64,000 nt of DNA. Source: a bacterium (GTDB lineage Bacteria; Bacteroidota; Ignavibacteria; Kapaibacteriales; UBA2268). Shown in pieces: positions 26,910 through 36,102 of the stretch (position 1 is its first letter; each line of letters begins with the position of its first letter). The notes under the pieces are model-generated. The model did no database searches. It had not been told where the DNA came from and worked only from the letters and a program-made list of their open reading frames with translations. Made by a program: the position numbers and the translations under genes. The stretch spans positions 62,001 through 126,000 of the forward strand of contig JANJTB010000006.1 in assembly GCA_024711295.1 (NCBI GenBank). Reading direction: 5' to 3'.

Positions 26910-27746
26910 ATGAAAAAATCAATATTAATAATTTATATTATTTCAATCTTCAATATTTTTCATGTCAATGCTCAAAATGTTGATGGGAATAAACTTGTAA
27001 GTGTTAATATTTACTCAGACTTTTTACAGGCTATTCCAGGTTTGGATATAAATTTGTTTTTTGTATTGAAACCTGAAAAAAAGTGGCATATATATTGGGA
27101 AAATCCGGGTGATGCAGGATTGCCCACTGAAGTTATTTTTGAATTGCCTGATGGAGTAACTGTTATGGAACCTGAATGGGAAACTCCACAAAAAATTTTA
27201 TTCGCAGGAATGGCAAATTATGGATATGAAAATGAAACAACAATAATGTATCCTTTAAGAATTGACAGAAATTTTAAAGGTAATGAAATTAAAGTGAAAG
27301 CAACAGTTAAGTGGTTGGCTTGCAAAGAAGAATGTGTTCCGGGTAGTAAGAAAATTGAATTTACTGTTAAATTAGGAAAAGTTCCCGAGTATAACGAAGA
27401 TATGGTAATACCAAAGAGTAAATTTTTGAAAAATAGAAGTCTAAGACTTCCAAACTTTGGATGTAAATCATCAATAAATGAAAACAAACTTATTTTTGAA
27501 TTTGATAAGGACTTAATTTCCAAGGATGTAAAAAAACTGGAATTTTACCCTAGTGGGCAAGGTTTTATTAACAATGGAGCTAAACAAATCTTAAAAAATG
27601 GAAAGAAGAAAGTTTTTTTGGAAGTTGAATTAGACAAATTTCGGGAAGGCAATCCTAAGGAAATCAAAGGGATATTTGTTGCTGATAAACCAATAATTCA
27701 TGGTTTCGACAACTATTCCATTAATATTGAAACTACAATTCATTGA
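26910..27746 (+). CDS. Secreted DsbD alpha-domain-like protein
   Basis: The 278-residue protein has a signal peptide ending at VNA (about 21). Residues about 30-150 match the N-terminal (alpha) domain of the thiol:disulfide interchange protein DsbD: the KWHIYWENPGDAGLP motif, then WLACKEECVPG with two cysteines (Cys138 and Cys142). The membrane and thioredoxin domains of full DsbD are absent, and residues 160-278 form a further beta-rich region. In DsbD-like proteins this domain passes reducing power to periplasmic clients. It is followed after 27 bases by a secreted redoxin, a plausible partner. Confidence 0.8.
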   Translation: MKKSILIIYIISIFNIFHVNAQNVDGNKLVSVNIYSDFLQAIPGLDINLFFVLKPEKKWHIYWENPGDAGLPTEVIFELPDGVTVMEPEWETPQKILFAGMANYGYENETTIMYPLRIDRNFKGNEIKVKATVKWLACKEECVPGSKKIEFTVKLGKVPEYNEDMVIPKSKFLKNRSLRLPNFGCKSSINENKLIFEFDKDLISKDVKKLEFYPSGQGFINNGAKQILKNGKKKVFLEVELDKFREGNPKEIKGIFVADKPIIHGFDNYSINIETTIH

Positions 27747-27760
27747 TTAAATATTTAAAA

Positions 27761-27768
27761 AAGGAGAT
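27761..27768 (+). promoter_or_regulatory. Strong Shine-Dalgarno site of the redoxin gene
   Basis: AAGGAGAT is followed by a 5-base spacer to the ATG at 27774. This is among the best ribosome sites in the window; others are weak or absent. Confidence 0.7.
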
Positions 27769-27773
27769 ATTAA

Positions 27774-28397
27774 ATGAAACGACTTATTGTATTTTTGGGA
27801 CTTCTTGTGCTTTGTGGAATTACACTAAATGTTAATGCACAGACTCAAGGAGCAGCTGAGATAGGAAAACCGGCACCGGATTTTCAACTCAGGGATGTAA
27901 ATGGAAAAATACATAATTTGCAGGATTACAGAGGTAAAACTGTTGTTTTGGAATGGATTAATTTCGATTGTCCATTTGTAGTGAAGCATTATTCTTCGAA
28001 CAACATGCAAAATCTTCAGCAGGAGTATGTCGAGAAAGGTGTTATTTGGTTAGCTGTTTGTTCATCTGCCCCCGGGAAACAGGGACATTTTGAAAAAAGT
28101 GAGATTTTGAAGAGAATTTCTGACAGCAAAGCCAAAATGTCTGCATATCTAATTGATGAGGATGGAGTAACCGGTAAACTTTATGGAGCAAAAACTACAC
28201 CTCACATGTATATAATTAATAACGACGGAAATCTGGTTTACCAGGGAGCTATTGACGACATCAAGTCAACTGATGTTGAAGATATTAAAAAGTCAAAAAA
28301 TTATGTTAAAAATGCTTTAGACTTATTGTTAAATGGCAGAGAAGCTGTTACAAGTACAACAACTCCTTATGGTTGTTCTGTAAAGTATAAAAACTAA
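27774..28397 (+). CDS. Secreted AhpC/TSA-type redoxin
   Basis: The 207-residue protein has a signal peptide ending at VNA (about 22). It has a thioredoxin-fold redoxin domain: IGKPAPDFQLRDVNGK, then WINFDCPFVVKHY with the single active-site Cys66, and the cis-Pro strand TTPHMYII. The Cys-Pro-Phe-Val arrangement belongs to a redoxin group near AhpC/TSA; a resolving cysteine may be Cys95 (AVCSSAP) or the one near the C terminus (PYGCSVK). A peroxidase or thiol-transfer role in the periplasm is likely, possibly reduced by the DsbD-alpha-like protein encoded just upstream. Confidence 0.85.
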   Translation: MKRLIVFLGLLVLCGITLNVNAQTQGAAEIGKPAPDFQLRDVNGKIHNLQDYRGKTVVLEWINFDCPFVVKHYSSNNMQNLQQEYVEKGVIWLAVCSSAPGKQGHFEKSEILKRISDSKAKMSAYLIDEDGVTGKLYGAKTTPHMYIINNDGNLVYQGAIDDIKSTDVEDIKKSKNYVKNALDLLLNGREAVTSTTTPYGCSVKYKN

Positions 28398-28410
28398 TCT
28401 AATAGTTGAA

Positions 28411-28468
28411 CACAATTAAATTTGTCTCTTACACAGCATTTTATAGCTGTGTAAGAGAATTAATTGTG
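28411..28468. terminator. Long bidirectional hairpin between redoxin and lat
   Basis: A perfect 13-bp stem (28425-28437 with 28446-28458, 8-base loop) is extended, after an asymmetric internal loop, by a further 9 bp (28411-28419 with 28460-28468). There is no T run on either strand. It lies between convergent genes, three bases from the lat stop codon, and may act as a terminator or mRNA 3'-end stabiliser for both. Confidence 0.6.
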
Positions 28469-28470
28469 AA

Positions 28471-29823
28471 TCAAGAAATATTTTTCATTACTTTTCTGAT
28501 TATTTCAATTCCACCATCAATCTGTGCAGAATTTATATTTAGTGCAGGTCTGAACCTTACAGAATTTTTACCGCAGGGCAAAATCATTAAATTTTCTTTC
28601 CAACATTCTTTGATGAACTTTTCACGTTTAGTTGCATCTGTAAAATCAATCGCTGCAAACAAACCTCTGCCTCTTACATTCGTAAATTCATCAGAAAATT
28701 CACCTTGTAATGTATGTAGCTTTGAGGATAAATATTGCCCTTGACTTTTTGCATTTTCGACTAATTTCTCCTCAGATATAATCTCAAGATACTTTGTTGC
28801 ACGAACCATATCCACTAAATTTCCTCCCCAAGTGGAGTTTATTCTACTTGACTCATGAAACACGTTGTTTTCGACAGTGTCAATTCTATCTGTTGAAATG
28901 ATACCGCAAATTTGCATCTTTTTGCCAAAACTCATGATGTCAGGTGTAACTTCTAATTGCTCGTGTGCCCACATTGTTCCAGTAAGACCTACACCTGTTT
29001 GTACTTCATCAAAAATCAGTAAGGCTTCATTTTCATCTGCCAAGTATCTCAACTCTTTAAGGAACTCATTTCTGAAATGGTTATCTCCTCCTTCACCTTG
29101 GATTGGCTCAATAATTATACCTGCAATGTCATCTTTATTATCAAAAAACGCTTGTTTAATCTGAGCGATAGAAACCTTCTCACGCTTAATTACATCTTCA
29201 AGAACTTGATCAGTAATCGGAAAATTTAACTTTGGATTCGATATTCTTGGCCAGTCAAATTTTGGGAAATATTTAACTTTCTTAGGATCAGTATTTGTAA
29301 GAGACATAGTATATCCTGACCTACCGTGGAATGCTTCCTCAAAATGAATTATCTTGTGGCCTTTTTCAACATTATATCCTTTTTTGAAGTTCATTTTAAC
29401 TTTCCAGTCAAAAGCCGACTTCAATGCATTTTCTACTGCAAGTGCTCCACCACTGATAAAAAATGAATATTTAAAGCTCTTTGGTACAGCTGTCTCAAAA
29501 AAAGTTTTTACAAATGTTGCCATTTCAGACGAATATACATCTGAATTTGACGGCTTATTAATTGATGTTTTACCTATGTATTGAATAAAATCATCTTGAA
29601 GTAGTTTTGGGTGGTTCATACCTATTGGCATCGATGCAAAACAAGTAAAAAAATCAAGATACTTTTTTTGATTTCTGGCATCCATAAAGTAACTGCCGTT
29701 TGATTCATATAGGTCAAGAACAAAATCAAATCCATCGGCAAGCATGTATTTGCCGAGTTCTTGAATTACATTTTCTGCAGGGACATAATATTTAGGTAAA
29801 TATGAATTAATTGAATTATTCAT
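28471..29823 (-). CDS. lat: L-lysine 6-transaminase
   Basis: This is a class III PLP-dependent aminotransferase that converts L-lysine and 2-oxoglutarate to 2-aminoadipate 6-semialdehyde and glutamate. At 450 residues it is close in length to Mycobacterium tuberculosis Lat (449). The PLP lysine is Lys301 in SFGKKMQICG; other motifs are ISGGALAVENALK, HFEEAFHGRSGYTMSLTN and IFDEVQTGVG. It is preceded by a good ribosome site (AAGGAG, 8 bases before the ATG). The product enters the aminoadipate route to glutaryl-CoA, and a glutaryl-CoA dehydrogenase gene lies at 58 kb. The gene is transcribed alone. Confidence 0.93.
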   Translation of the reverse strand: MNNSINSYLPKYYVPAENVIQELGKYMLADGFDFVLDLYESNGSYFMDARNQKKYLDFFTCFASMPIGMNHPKLLQDDFIQYIGKTSINKPSNSDVYSSEMATFVKTFFETAVPKSFKYSFFISGGALAVENALKSAFDWKVKMNFKKGYNVEKGHKIIHFEEAFHGRSGYTMSLTNTDPKKVKYFPKFDWPRISNPKLNFPITDQVLEDVIKREKVSIAQIKQAFFDNKDDIAGIIIEPIQGEGGDNHFRNEFLKELRYLADENEALLIFDEVQTGVGLTGTMWAHEQLEVTPDIMSFGKKMQICGIISTDRIDTVENNVFHESSRINSTWGGNLVDMVRATKYLEIISEEKLVENAKSQGQYLSSKLHTLQGEFSDEFTNVRGRGLFAAIDFTDATKREKFIKECWKENLMILPCGKNSVRFRPALNINSAQIDGGIEIIRKVMKNIS

Positions 29824-30166
29824 GGCATTTTCTCCTTGAAAAATAAAAAATTGGATTAAGTAAATTATATTGTGTGTATGCGTTATTAATGCATACGTGA
29901 TGTGAAGTTAAGAGCTGATGTTATGCTCAACTTGTGATTCAACAAAGAAATAAAACTTCCCCCACGGATTGTACCGCAGTTGCAGTGTATTAAGTTTGCT
30001 ATTAATGTTTTACTCCTCATGATGCAAAAATAAGGAATTTCTATGAATAATCAGTAATTATCATCTAAAAAATGTATTCATGTAATTTAATTTATTTGAA
30101 TAAATATTTGTTGTAATTTTACGTTTTTAATATATTTCACAGTTCAAGTTTAGGAATTTTACTAAG
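29824..30166. other. Intergenic region between lat and glnS with several small inverted repeats
   Basis: This divergent region carries the lat leader on the minus strand and the glnS promoter on the plus strand. Inverted repeats seen are GTATGC/GCATAC at 29876-29896, a bulged 8-bp stem at 29906-29932 (AGTT-AA-GAGC with GCTCAACT), and a small CGG/CCG hairpin near 29972-29983. They could be operator sites or a structured lat leader, but they match no riboswitch I know. I see no gene here. Confidence 0.5.
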
Positions 30167-31879
30167 ATGGATAATAATAGTCCAAAGGTAGAAGAAAGCA
30201 TTATTAAGGAGCGTAAAGCTTCAAATTTTATTAGAAGCCTAATTATCGAGGATAACAAAACCGGAAAATGGGGCAATCGTGTACACACAAGATTTCCCCC
30301 CGAACCAAATGGTTATTTACATATCGGTCATGCAAAATCAATTTGTCTGAATTTTGGAATGGCTCAAGAATTTGGAGGCATTACAAACTTAAGATTTGAC
30401 GATACAAATCCGGTAAAGGAAGATATCGAGTATGTTGATGCGATAATGGAAGATGTTAAATGGTTAGGTTTTGATTGGGAAGATAGATTATTTTATGCAT
30501 CTGATTACTTCGATAGACTTTATGAATTAGCTTGTGAGCTGATAAAAAAAGGAAAAGCTTTTGTTTGTGAACTTAATCCCGAAGAGATGAGAGAGTACAG
30601 AGGTACACTTACACAAGCTGGGAAGAATAGTCCTTTTAGAGATAGGACTCCTGAGGAAAATCTTGATATTTTCGTTAAAATGAAGAATGGTGAATACCCT
30701 GATGGTTCTAAGGTATTAAGAGCTAAAATAGATATGTCGCACCCGAATATAGTTATGAGAGATCCTGTCATTTACAGAATTCGCAGGGCTCACCATCACA
30801 GAACAGGTGATAAATGGTGCATTTATCCAATGTATGACTTTACTCATTGTATCTCTGATTCTTTAGAGAATATAACTCACTCACTATGCACTCTTGAATT
30901 TGAAAATAATAGACCTCTTTATGATTGGTTTCTTGATGAATTGAACCTTTATCACCCCCAACAAACTGAGTTTGCTCGACTAAACTTAAATTATACTGTA
31001 ATGAGCAAGAGAAAACTTCTTCAATTAGTGCAGGAAGGTTATGTAAATGGTTGGGATGACCCTCGTATGCCAACTATTTGCGGGTTAAGAAGGAGAGGTT
31101 ATACACCGGAGTCCATCAGAAATTTTGCTGAGATGATTGGTGTTGCAAAAAGTGAAAGTATTGTTGAATTTGGCCAACTTGAATTTGCAATCAGAGACCA
31201 TTTGAATAAAGTTGCACCTAGAGTAATGGCAGTTTTGAACCCCCTTAAAGTTTCAATTACCAATTATCCAGAGAACCAATCAGAATTTTTGGAAGCTGTC
31301 AATAATCCTGAAGATGAAACTCAAGGAACAAGACAAGTGCCTTTTACTAAAGAATTATATATCGAAAAAGATGATTTTATGGAAGACCCTCCAAAGAAAT
31401 TCTTTAGATTGTCGCCAGGTAGTGAAGTAAGGCTAAGATATGCTTATATTATCAGATGCGATGAAGTAGTAAAGGATGACAATGGTGAAATTGTTGAACT
31501 AAGATGTACATACTTCCCTGAAACTAAAAGTGGAAACCAAACTGAAGGAAGGAAGGTCAAATCTACAATACACTGGGTATCTGCAGAGAATGCTGTTGAT
31601 GCAGAAGTTCGAATATACGAACAACTCTTTATGGTAGAAAATCCTAACGATACTTCAGAAGGTAAATCTTTTACAGATTACATTAATCCTGATTCTTTAA
31701 AGATAATAAAAAATGCAAAATTAGAACCTTCATTAACTGCTGCTAAAATTGGAGACAAATACCAGTTTGAAAGACTAGGATATTTCTGTGTGGATTATGA
31801 TTCAAAAGGAAATAATCCAGTTTTCAATCGAACAGTTACTCTTAAAGATACATGGGCAAAAATTTCAAACAGAGCGTAA
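30167..31879 (+). CDS. glnS: Glutaminyl-tRNA synthetase
   Basis: This class I synthetase charges tRNA-Gln directly with glutamine. The 570-residue length is typical of bacterial GlnRS. The HIGH motif is at 52-55 ([16 protein letters not shown]), followed by [13 protein letters not shown] and the SKS-type loop VMSKRKL (about 280). The C-terminal region has the two beta-barrel anticodon-binding domains (about 340-560). FPPEPNG and FDDTNP distinguish it from GluRS, and a separate gltX is present at 44.4 kb. It is followed by a strong terminator and convergent with the DUF4349 gene. Confidence 0.96.
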   Translation: MDNNSPKVEESIIKERKASNFIRSLIIEDNKTGKWGNRVHTRFPPEPNGYLHIGHAKSICLNFGMAQEFGGITNLRFDDTNPVKEDIEYVDAIMEDVKWLGFDWEDRLFYASDYFDRLYELACELIKKGKAFVCELNPEEMREYRGTLTQAGKNSPFRDRTPEENLDIFVKMKNGEYPDGSKVLRAKIDMSHPNIVMRDPVIYRIRRAHHHRTGDKWCIYPMYDFTHCISDSLENITHSLCTLEFENNRPLYDWFLDELNLYHPQQTEFARLNLNYTVMSKRKLLQLVQEGYVNGWDDPRMPTICGLRRRGYTPESIRNFAEMIGVAKSESIVEFGQLEFAIRDHLNKVAPRVMAVLNPLKVSITNYPENQSEFLEAVNNPEDETQGTRQVPFTKELYIEKDDFMEDPPKKFFRLSPGSEVRLRYAYIIRCDEVVKDDNGEIVELRCTYFPETKSGNQTEGRKVKSTIHWVSAENAVDAEVRIYEQLFMVENPNDTSEGKSFTDYINPDSLKIIKNAKLEPSLTAAKIGDKYQFERLGYFCVDYDSKGNNPVFNRTVTLKDTWAKISNRA

Positions 31880-31896
31880 TTAAATAAATTACTTAT

Positions 31897-31937
31897 AAAT
31901 GGGTTGACTTTTATAATTTAAGATCAACCCATTTTTT
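31897..31937 (+). terminator. Intrinsic terminator of glnS
   Basis: An 11-bp stem, AAATGGGTTGA (31897-31907) with TCAACCCATTT (31924-31934), is followed by further T. It begins 18 bases after the glnS stop codon. Confidence 0.85.
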
Positions 31938-31956
31938 ATTATTTATATTGTAATAA

Positions 31957-32814
31957 TTATTTTTTTCTGCTAAACTTTTTGGTAATTTTAAATACAACAT
32001 AAAATAATATTGTTGTGATTATCAAAAAAGGCCACAACATAGTTATAATGAGAATAAATTCGGACAATCCCTTCCAACCTTTCGTGATAGAATTCCACAT
32101 CCTTGATAAATATGATTCATTTGGTTTGATAGGTGAGTCATAAGTTTTGAAAAGGTTTATATTTATAGTGCTGAGTGTTACCTGGTCTGATAAATACTTT
32201 AGCCTTCCCTTAACTGATTCAATCTCCTCCTCAATAACCCTGATTTTATCTTGTACTTCTAAAACTTCATTAATTGACTTTGCTTGTTTTAATATCTCGC
32301 GATATTTGTCGAGGTAAGCGCTTTTATTGGCAAGTCTAATCTCATAGTCTAAGTATTCAGAACTCACATCATTTGAAGAAATATTTTGGCTTGTTATGAT
32401 GCCATCTAATGAACTTATATCCTTTAAAAACAAATCGAACTTTTCTGATGGGATTCTGACAGATAAGTTATAATCATCTCTATAATCATTTTTACTAAAA
32501 TTTTCTGAAGAGTAATACCCGTTATATTTAGCCAATAATCTGTCAACATCTTGTTTAGTTTTATATAAATCCTTTGCTTCGAATGATATATCACCTGTTC
32601 TGATAATTACTTTTTTGGAAAAAGCAGTGTAATTATTTGGTTGATTTGTTATATCAATTTGTGATTCACTTCCAAAATTAGCTAAACTCATCTTCATAAT
32701 TGGAGCAGAATTAGACTCTGCATTCTCGATTCCATTATTATCCGAATTCTGGTTATTATCTAAACAAGAATTCAGCATAATAATCAATATCATAATTAAA
32801 ATTATTTTTTGCAT
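31957..32814 (-). CDS. DUF4349-domain lipoprotein with C-terminal membrane helix
   Basis: The 285-residue protein has a lipobox at Cys17 (LNSC). From about residue 65 it shows the DUF4349 pattern: KVIIRTGDISFEAKDL, VRIPSEKFDLFLKDI, a coiled-coil of about 165-205 (ILKQAKSINEVLEVQDKI, EEEIESVKGRLKYL) and STININLF. One or two membrane helices (about 245-275) and a basic tail follow. The function of DUF4349 is not established. Both lipobox and C-terminal helix suggest anchoring at the inner membrane. It follows the two glycosyltransferase genes on the same strand after a 67-base gap. Confidence 0.85.
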   Translation of the reverse strand: MQKIILIMILIIMLNSCLDNNQNSDNNGIENAESNSAPIMKMSLANFGSESQIDITNQPNNYTAFSKKVIIRTGDISFEAKDLYKTKQDVDRLLAKYNGYYSSENFSKNDYRDDYNLSVRIPSEKFDLFLKDISSLDGIITSQNISSNDVSSEYLDYEIRLANKSAYLDKYREILKQAKSINEVLEVQDKIRVIEEEIESVKGRLKYLSDQVTLSTININLFKTYDSPIKPNESYLSRMWNSITKGWKGLSEFILIITMLWPFLIITTILFYVVFKITKKFSRKK

Positions 32815-32881
32815 TATTTATATACTCCCGATTTAATAGTCATTTGATATTGTAATATACGAATAACTTAATTTAAAGTTA

Positions 32882-33757
32882 CTAATCAATAAGTATGTAG
32901 TTTTTATATTCTCCAATTCTATGACCGGTAATTTTTTCAACAAGCCTTTTGATTTTTTCTTTGCCTGAATATTGTTTTATGCTGATATCGTGTTCAAAAT
33001 TCCAATTAATACGATTAATTCTATTCATCATCACTCCAGGATGAGAACCTTCAAAAAGTTTTAGGGAGTCTATATTAGTATAGTCAAATTCATCTGCATT
33101 AACTACGTTCTTGTCAATCCAAGCATCATCATGCCAGAGTTTATTGAAATTTTCTTGTTTAAGTTGTTGATGTTTTGGATGCTTTACCCATCCGTAATGA
33201 TAAATCTCTGCATTTGCTGGTGCAACCTTCAACTTCTGATTTTGAGACTTTCTGAAACCCTGAGCATCCTTGTAAGAGTATATTGACTTGTCATTCCTGA
33301 TAATTCTTATTTCTTTTCTGTACCATCTGTAAGATTCTCCAACGTAATCATAGGAGCCATAAAAATGCTTGTAGTCGAATAATAAACCATCAATTTCTAT
33401 TCTATTTAAATTTCTTTTCATAGAATCAATTATGTTAGAATAATATTTCTCGTGCAAAATTTCGTCGGCTTGAATATAAAAAGCCCAATCGCTCTCTTTA
33501 TTAATTCTTGAAAATGCTTTATTGGTCTCTATAGCAAGAACTTTTCCACCTTCTCTTTGAGTTTCGTCCCAAACAGTTTCGAAGATCTGAATTTTTGGTG
33601 AGTTAATGCTCCTAATCAACTCTAACGTTGAATCTTCAGATTGGCCAACTGCAATCACGAACTCGTCAACAATTGGTAAAATTGAATTTATTGATTCTAC
33701 GATCGGATAGTCATATTTAATTGCATTTCTAACAAATGAGAAGCCTGATATTTTCAT
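32882..33757 (-). CDS. Glycosyltransferase, family 2-like
   Basis: The 291-residue protein has a GT-A fold pattern: an N-terminal FSFVRNAIKYDYPIVESI, a VDEFVIAVGQSEDST segment equivalent to the nucleotide-sugar loop, and an AFYIQADEILHEKY segment in the position of the metal-binding DxD (here QADE). The acceptor region contains YHYGWVKHP. The donor and acceptor are unknown. Its start is one base from the end of the duplicated glycosyltransferase gene, so the two are cotranscribed and may act on the same surface glycan or protein. Confidence 0.8.
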   Translation of the reverse strand: MKISGFSFVRNAIKYDYPIVESINSILPIVDEFVIAVGQSEDSTLELIRSINSPKIQIFETVWDETQREGGKVLAIETNKAFSRINKESDWAFYIQADEILHEKYYSNIIDSMKRNLNRIEIDGLLFDYKHFYGSYDYVGESYRWYRKEIRIIRNDKSIYSYKDAQGFRKSQNQKLKVAPANAEIYHYGWVKHPKHQQLKQENFNKLWHDDAWIDKNVVNADEFDYTNIDSLKLFEGSHPGVMMNRINRINWNFEHDISIKQYSGKEKIKRLVEKITGHRIGEYKNYILID

Positions 33758-33758
33758 T

Positions 33759-35978
33759 CTAACCTTTATTGATTGACATAATTTTTTGTTTTAATTTTTC
33801 AATTTTATCATCATCATATTCAATGTCGTATGCAATTTCAATATCTAATTTGCCGGCTTTAGAATATGCTTGAAAACTGTTAATCTGAATTAATGCTTCA
33901 GAATAATTTTTTTGTAAATAATTAGCTTCAATCAGGATTAGTCTTCCGAACTTCTGATTTGGAATTAATCTGACAGATTCTGATGCGAGTTTAATTGCCT
34001 CAGTATAATTGCCGGCAATACCTTCAAGTTGAGCTAATTGATTCAGTGCGGAGCATTTTACAGGTACTGATAATTCTGATAATTCAAGAGCATTTTTAAA
34101 ATATATTTTTGCATGTTCAAAATCATTCAATTGAATATAAGTTTGACCTAAATGAAATTTTAGATACGCATCATTAACATCATTATTCAAAGAACGGTTA
34201 AGTAAATCAAGATTTCTTTGAATTTTGTTTTTTGATTCTATGAATTCTATTTGATATCCAAGATGTTTTATTATAATATCAGACTTAGTTTCATCAAGAT
34301 TAAGCTTTTTAAATGAGTTAGATATCTGTTCGTGGATCAATCCTTCGAACTTGATAATTGGGTAACCGTAATTACGAAACAGTCTGGGATAATAACCCAG
34401 CTGAGTTTCAGTAGTTCCATTAGACTTTGTAACAACATTTTCAATTAAGCAATTTACAGCTCCAATTTTGGGGTCTAAATTGTCTAAATAATTAATCAAT
34501 TTTGCAACATTTATATTTGATAGTCTTTCATCGGCGTCAAGATACAAAATCCACTCTCCGGTGGCATGTTTGATTGATTGATTCCTTGCGTCGGAAAAAT
34601 CATCACACCAAATATAATCAAAAACTTTGTTTGTGAATTGTTTTGCTATTTCTTTGGTATTATCGGTTGATCCGGTATCAACAATTATAATTTCTTGAAC
34701 TAAATTTAAAGCACTTAACAAACAGTCATAAATTTGGTTTTCTTCATCTTTTACAATCATACATAAAGAAATTTTAACTCTATTTTTCGAGTCAATCTTA
34801 TTTAAAATTGAACTTTTAGTTTCGAAATACTTTGGATTATCAAGTCCATTCAGAAATGATAATTGCAATATATTAAGAGCGTTACCAAATAATTGATTTT
34901 TATAAAATGCATTAGCCAATAAATACAGTATGTCATAATCAGTTTTAAAAATATCAAAATTATTTAATAAATAATCTAAAGCAATTTTATATTGTTTCAA
35001 TAGTAATAGTATTTTGGCTTTCTTGAAAATTATGTTTTGAACTGGAGTTTCAATCTCGCCAATTATCGAGGTATTACTATCATTAATTGCTTCAAGCTGC
35101 TCTATGAAATTCAGTGCATTTTTGTGATCAGATAAGTGATAACTAATTGTTGATAAATCCAATAGAACATCCTTTTGGATTGGATTGACATTGAGTGATT
35201 TTTTATAGTAATGTGAGGCATTGAGGAAATCACTTCTATTTAGGTATATTTTACCCAAAATATTGAAAAACTTAACTAAATCGTTACTTGATAAAAACTC
35301 ATTCTTATTATCCAACAACATTTTTTCTGCTTCTTGAATTCTTCCCAAATATAATAGGGTATTTGCTTTGTGAAGTAAATAATAATTAGAGTAATTTTCA
35401 TTAAGTTCAATATCAATTAAGTTCAAATTTCTTTGATATTTGTCTAAAATTTTGAGTTTTTCAGTGTTGTATCCATGATGTATAATTTCAATTTTACTCT
35501 GTTTAATTTTCAATCCCAAATTAGAGATTGACTGTGTTACTTGTTCATGAACCCTACCATTAAAATAAATATTTGGTAAATTTCTAAAAATCCTTACTTG
35601 TGGTGAGCGAAATTTATTTGATGTTGAATTTGAAAAGGTGCTGTATGATATTACATCGACAAACAAGCCACCTACATCTGAGTCAAGGGTTTGTAAGGTT
35701 CTTAATAATTCACCACCATCTTTAATTTCTTCATCTGCATCAATTGATAGAATAAATTGATTACTTGCAAATTTTTTTGCAAAATTCCTAGCATTCGAAA
35801 AATTGTTGTCCCATTTATATGTATAAACATTGGGAGTTATAGATTTGGCTAGTGCCAAAGTAGAATCTTCCGAGCCGGTATCTACAATAACTAACTCAGT
35901 AACATAATTCCTGATTGAGTTGTAGCACCTAATCAGATTTTTTTCTTCATTTTTTGTTATGATACAACAGCTAATCAA
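33759..35978 (-). CDS. Tandem GT2-TPR-GT2-TPR protein
   Basis: The 739-residue protein contains two complete family 2 glycosyltransferase domains in tandem. The first is 1-230, with CIITKNEE, VIVDTGSEDST and the DAD motif at 80-82. The second is about 401-610, with CMIVKDEE, IIVDTGSTDNT and DAD at 481-483. Each is followed by TPR-like helical repeats (about 195-390 and 610-735). The halves share the same order of motifs (NARN or DARN, RVHEQ or LIHEQ), so the gene arose by internal duplication. It has no membrane helix and is probably cytoplasmic. It is probably cotranscribed with the single GT2 gene after it. Confidence 0.88.
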   Translation of the reverse strand: MISCCIITKNEEKNLIRCYNSIRNYVTELVIVDTGSEDSTLALAKSITPNVYTYKWDNNFSNARNFAKKFASNQFILSIDADEEIKDGGELLRTLQTLDSDVGGLFVDVISYSTFSNSTSNKFRSPQVRIFRNLPNIYFNGRVHEQVTQSISNLGLKIKQSKIEIIHHGYNTEKLKILDKYQRNLNLIDIELNENYSNYYLLHKANTLLYLGRIQEAEKMLLDNKNEFLSSNDLVKFFNILGKIYLNRSDFLNASHYYKKSLNVNPIQKDVLLDLSTISYHLSDHKNALNFIEQLEAINDSNTSIIGEIETPVQNIIFKKAKILLLLKQYKIALDYLLNNFDIFKTDYDILYLLANAFYKNQLFGNALNILQLSFLNGLDNPKYFETKSSILNKIDSKNRVKISLCMIVKDEENQIYDCLLSALNLVQEIIIVDTGSTDNTKEIAKQFTNKVFDYIWCDDFSDARNQSIKHATGEWILYLDADERLSNINVAKLINYLDNLDPKIGAVNCLIENVVTKSNGTTETQLGYYPRLFRNYGYPIIKFEGLIHEQISNSFKKLNLDETKSDIIIKHLGYQIEFIESKNKIQRNLDLLNRSLNNDVNDAYLKFHLGQTYIQLNDFEHAKIYFKNALELSELSVPVKCSALNQLAQLEGIAGNYTEAIKLASESVRLIPNQKFGRLILIEANYLQKNYSEALIQINSFQAYSKAGKLDIEIAYDIEYDDDKIEKLKQKIMSINKG

Positions 35979-36062
35979 TGCAATAATATTATAATTTATT
36001 CGAAACTTAAAAATAATACTTTTTTAACTTGTAATCAATATTTACATTAAAATTAGATGTAT

Positions 36063-36070
36063 TATTTTTG
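36063..36070 (+). promoter_or_regulatory. Candidate -7 element ahead of the T9SS cargo gene
   Basis: TATTTTTG matches TAnnTTTG exactly and lies 32 bases before the ATG at 36103. No convincing -33 TTTG is at the usual distance (TTTA at 36041 only). Confidence 0.3.
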
Positions 36071-36102
36071 CTTTTTTATTATTAATTGGATTTATTAATT
36101 GT

